DNA of 15,843 bases from Halovivax sp. (GTDB lineage: Archaea; Halobacteriota; Halobacteria; Halobacteriales; Natrialbaceae): assembly GCA_007119345.1 (NCBI GenBank), contig SKPV01000171.1, forward strand, positions 1-15,843, in the 5' to 3' direction. Below, one piece after another: positions 14,391 through 15,843 of the stretch (positions are counted from its first letter, which is position 1; each line of letters begins with the position of its first letter). The translations under genes were made by a program, and so were the position numbers. A model generated the notes under the pieces. The model did not search any database, was not told the DNA's origin, and was given only the letters and a program-made list of their open reading frames with translations.

Positions 14391-14914
14391 CAGGCCTCGG
14401 CGTCGATGTTGAGTTCGTCCTCGAGCTTCGCGATCCGCTCGTCCATCGATCGGACGAGCCGGTCGTTGTCCATCGCGTCCATCGGCGAACCGCACTCCGG
14501 ACACTCGAAGCCGAAGTCCATCGCTTCGCCGAACTCGAATCGGATCGAGCAGATCTCACAGAGATAGAACTCGTGGGTGCGCTCGTACTCCCGGCGCCGT
14601 TCGAGCGCGTCGTGGAGCCGGTACATCTCTTCTTCGAGATTCTCCGGAATATTCTCGTACTGGAACGTCCAGAGGTAGGTCAGCCACCCGGAGTCCTCGT
14701 CGCGAAGTCGGCGGTAGGTGGCGAGGTCGTTCTCGTAGAGGATGAACAGCGCCCGGCGGACGTCGTTGAGTTCGAGGTCCAGCTCCTCGGCGAGTTCCTC
14801 GTCGGTCACCTCGCCGTCCGGCGGCGCCGCCGCGACGGGCATCCCCTTGGGACCGACCAGCTCGTGTAAGTACTTCTGGATGACCGGATCCTCGAGCAGG
14901 TCCTCAAAAGCCAT
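14390..14914 (-). CDS. tfe: Transcription initiation factor TFE subunit alpha
   Basis: TFE-alpha helps RNA polymerase open promoters after TBP and TFB have bound, and corresponds to the TFIIE-alpha N-terminus. The protein has 174 residues, the usual archaeal size. Residues 1 to about 90 form the extended winged helix (FEDLLEDPVIQKYLHELVG and VRRALFILYENDLATYRRLRD). Residues 93-112 are a charged linker helix. The zinc ribbon is C119-x2-C122-x15-C138-x2-C141, all four Cys present. A C-terminal coil (about 147-174) ends the protein. It is the first gene of the operon with DUF2110 and the DUF5803-like lipoprotein. A TATA-like box about 30 bases upstream points to a nearly leaderless mRNA. Confidence 0.96.
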   Translation of the reverse strand: MAFEDLLEDPVIQKYLHELVGPKGMPVAAAPPDGEVTDEELAEELDLELNDVRRALFILYENDLATYRRLRDEDSGWLTYLWTFQYENIPENLEEEMYRLHDALERRREYERTHEFYLCEICSIRFEFGEAMDFGFECPECGSPMDAMDNDRLVRSMDERIAKLEDELNIDAEA

Positions 14915-14936
14915 TACTCCAGGGTAGTCCCAAGAG

Positions 14937-14949
14937 ATGGTTAAGTCTT
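14937..14949 (-). promoter_or_regulatory. Candidate promoter of the tfe operon
   Basis: On the minus strand, AAAGACTTAACCA places the TTAA core 27-30 bases before the tfe ATG at 14914, with an A-rich run just upstream in the position of a TFB recognition element. The spacing suits a leaderless or very short leader transcript. Confidence 0.45.
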
Positions 14950-15042
14950 TTGAGGGCGGGCTGCCGGCTCCCGCTCGCCGCGAGCCGATCTGCCGGGTCC
15001 GTCCCCTGCGGAGTGGCCGGGAATCCGTCGGCCGGTCGCCGA

Positions 15043-15287
15043 CGGAGGTGTGTCGTCGAACCGTCGACCGGTCGAATACGGCACGTCGCCGGGCTCTCGG
15101 ACGAAGTGACCGGCGGGATAGATCTCGCCGTCGCGTTCCATCGAGCGCAGTTCGACGAACCGCGCCTCGTGCTCGACTCCATCGGGAGAATTCGCTGGGC
15201 CGTGTCCTACGTACACGGGTCCACGCCGTGAGTCACGTCGCAGAGCTCGCACCAGGCCCGGATCGCACAGCGCTCGGCCTCGAGGGT
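15043..15287 (-). pseudogene. Possible remnant of a small zinc-finger-like protein gene
   Basis: Two minus-strand frames have typical haloarchaeal codon use and protein-like composition, but are offset. One encodes CAIRAWCELCDVTHGVDPC, with closely spaced cysteines, and stops at 15207-15209. The other, from about 15216 down to 15043, encodes ARFVELRSMERDGEIYPAGH and VREPGDVPYSTGRRFD. A frameshift near 15210 would join them. No clear start is seen. It may also be chance in a GC-rich spacer. Confidence 0.2.
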
Positions 15288-15567
15288 CGGTCGAACTCGG
15301 AGAACGGTCGACTTCGGCGACCGATCGAGCGCGGGAGCCGGCCGACTTCGGGTGAAAATCCGTGCAGGTCGCTCGCACGATCGACTGCGGACGGACCGTT
15401 CGCGCCGCGGCCCGACGTTCGCGACGACCCGTCCCCGCTCGAATCGCTAGCCCGCACGGGCCGACGCCCCTTCGAAGCCGCCCGCCGACAGACGCTCACA
15501 GTACTCGGTTTCCTCGGCGAAACGATTCGATAACCGGCCCTTGCGGTCAGCGGCAAGCAACTGACGG

Positions 15568-15599
15568 GCGTTAATACTTTTGTCAGGTCGGCTTAGCCG
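15568..15599 (+). promoter_or_regulatory. Candidate promoter and operator of the Tat lipoprotein gene
   Basis: TTAATACTTTT at 15571-15581 lies 24-34 bases before ATG 15605, the spacing of a TATA box for a leaderless transcript. Between box and start, CGGCT-T-AGCCG (15589-15599) is a perfect 5-bp inverted repeat that could be a regulator site. Confidence 0.45.
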
Positions 15600-15604
15600 C
15601 GCTC

Positions 15605-15843
15605 ATGAGTCCCAAAGAGGCACTCGATCGGCGCCAGTATCTCAAGTACGCGGGCATCACGGCCGGGGCCGCGCTCCTCGCGGGTTGTCCGGACGACGAG
15701 GGTCCCGAAGATCCGGACGATCCGGACGATCCGGACGACCCGGAAGAAGACCCGATCGGCGAAGAAGACGACGCGGAGGAAGACCCGATCGACGAGGAAG
15801 ACGACGAGATGGAAGAAGACGACGAGATGGAAGAAGACGACGA
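15605..15843 (+). CDS. Tat-exported lipoprotein, N-terminal part (runs off the window)
   Basis: Only the first 79 codons are present, with no stop before the edge. Residues 9-14 (RRQYLK) are a twin-arginine motif, followed by a hydrophobic stretch and the lipobox LLAGC with the lipidated C28. The protein would be exported folded and anchored to the outer face of the membrane. After the Cys comes an extremely acidic tether: four PDD-type units from DPDDPDDPDD, then EED, DEEDD and EMEEDD repeats to the window edge. Such tethers precede binding domains in haloarchaeal substrate-binding and redox lipoproteins, but the functional domain lies outside the window, so no function is assigned. Start ATG 15605 is set by the promoter spacing and the signal peptide. 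Confidence 0.85.
   Translation, partial: MSPKEALDRRQYLKYAGITAGAALLAGCPDDEGPEDPDDPDDPDDPEEDPIGEEDDAEEDPIDEEDDEMEEDDEMEEDD

Larger units (their letters stand above)
14915..15604. other. About 690 bases without a confident gene
   Basis: This lies between the divergent tfe operon and the Tat lipoprotein gene. It holds the two promoters at its ends. Long open frames on both strands are Arg/Ser/Pro-rich and lack start signals. Possible remains of a small gene are described separately at 15043-15287. GTCAG (15546-15550) and CTGAC (15561-15565) form a weak hairpin. I see no tRNA, rRNA or mobile element. Confidence 0.6.

Noticed and set aside
14391..14504. N-terminal extension of the DUF2110 protein by 38 residues
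   Set aside because: It is an out-of-frame reading of the end of tfe; the TGATG overlap gives the natural start.
14937..15533. Plus-strand open frames in the spacer upstream of the Tat lipoprotein
   Set aside because: They are Arg-rich with no start context or domain, and no matching pattern of codon use.

Overview
The window is haloarchaeal chromosome (class Halobacteria). Most of it is GC-rich with strong G/C third positions. The proteins are very acidic, and archaeal-specific genes are present: TFE-alpha, a Tat lipoprotein, a pilin-like secreted protein and archaeal-type CheC/CheD. Species cannot be assigned from this sequence alone. Almost everything is on the minus strand; only the two edge genes are on the plus strand.

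Layout in + coordinates. 1-734: a secreted or membrane-anchored pilin-like protein (DUF7289-like), less GC-rich than the rest. 753-2015: a protein with a degenerate HsdR-N-like (restriction endonuclease-fold) N-terminus. 2118-11496: a seven-gene chemotaxis operon transcribed right to left as cheY, cheB, cheA, cheC (single), cheC (tandem fusion), cheD, cheR. Its genes mostly overlap by 1-8 bases (ATGA/TGATG), so translation is probably coupled. The only real gap, 46 bases, lies between cheA and the first cheC. 11497-11905: a non-coding spacer with the cheY promoter, a short 9/10-bp tandem repeat and a probable terminator for cheW. 11906-12709: cheW as a separate unit. 12710-12923: a spacer with the cheW promoter and three 35-bp tandem repeats. 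12924-14914: a tfe - DUF2110 - DUF5803-like operon. 14915-15604: about 690 bases with no convincing gene, except possible remains of a small one. 15605 to the edge: the start of a Tat-exported lipoprotein.

The chemotaxis genes make up the whole cytoplasmic signalling and adaptation core. CheW couples receptors to the kinase CheA. CheA phosphorylates CheY (motor output) and CheB (receptor methylesterase/deamidase). CheR methylates receptors, CheD deamidates receptors and binds CheC, and the CheC proteins remove phosphate from CheY. Receptors, the archaeal adaptor CheF and the archaellum genes are not in the window.

The most striking feature is CheA: 1550 residues, because a roughly 900-residue acidic low-complexity linker separates the P1/P2 domains from the P3-P4-P5 kinase core. 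The linker holds seven in-frame 9-residue repeats and a cluster of Phe-containing acidic motifs at its end. CheB carries a contrasting Arg-rich linker. CheW also has an acidic insertion. A large electrostatically tuned signalling assembly is a reasonable hypothesis, but it is inference. I see no CRISPR array, IS element, rRNA or tRNA.
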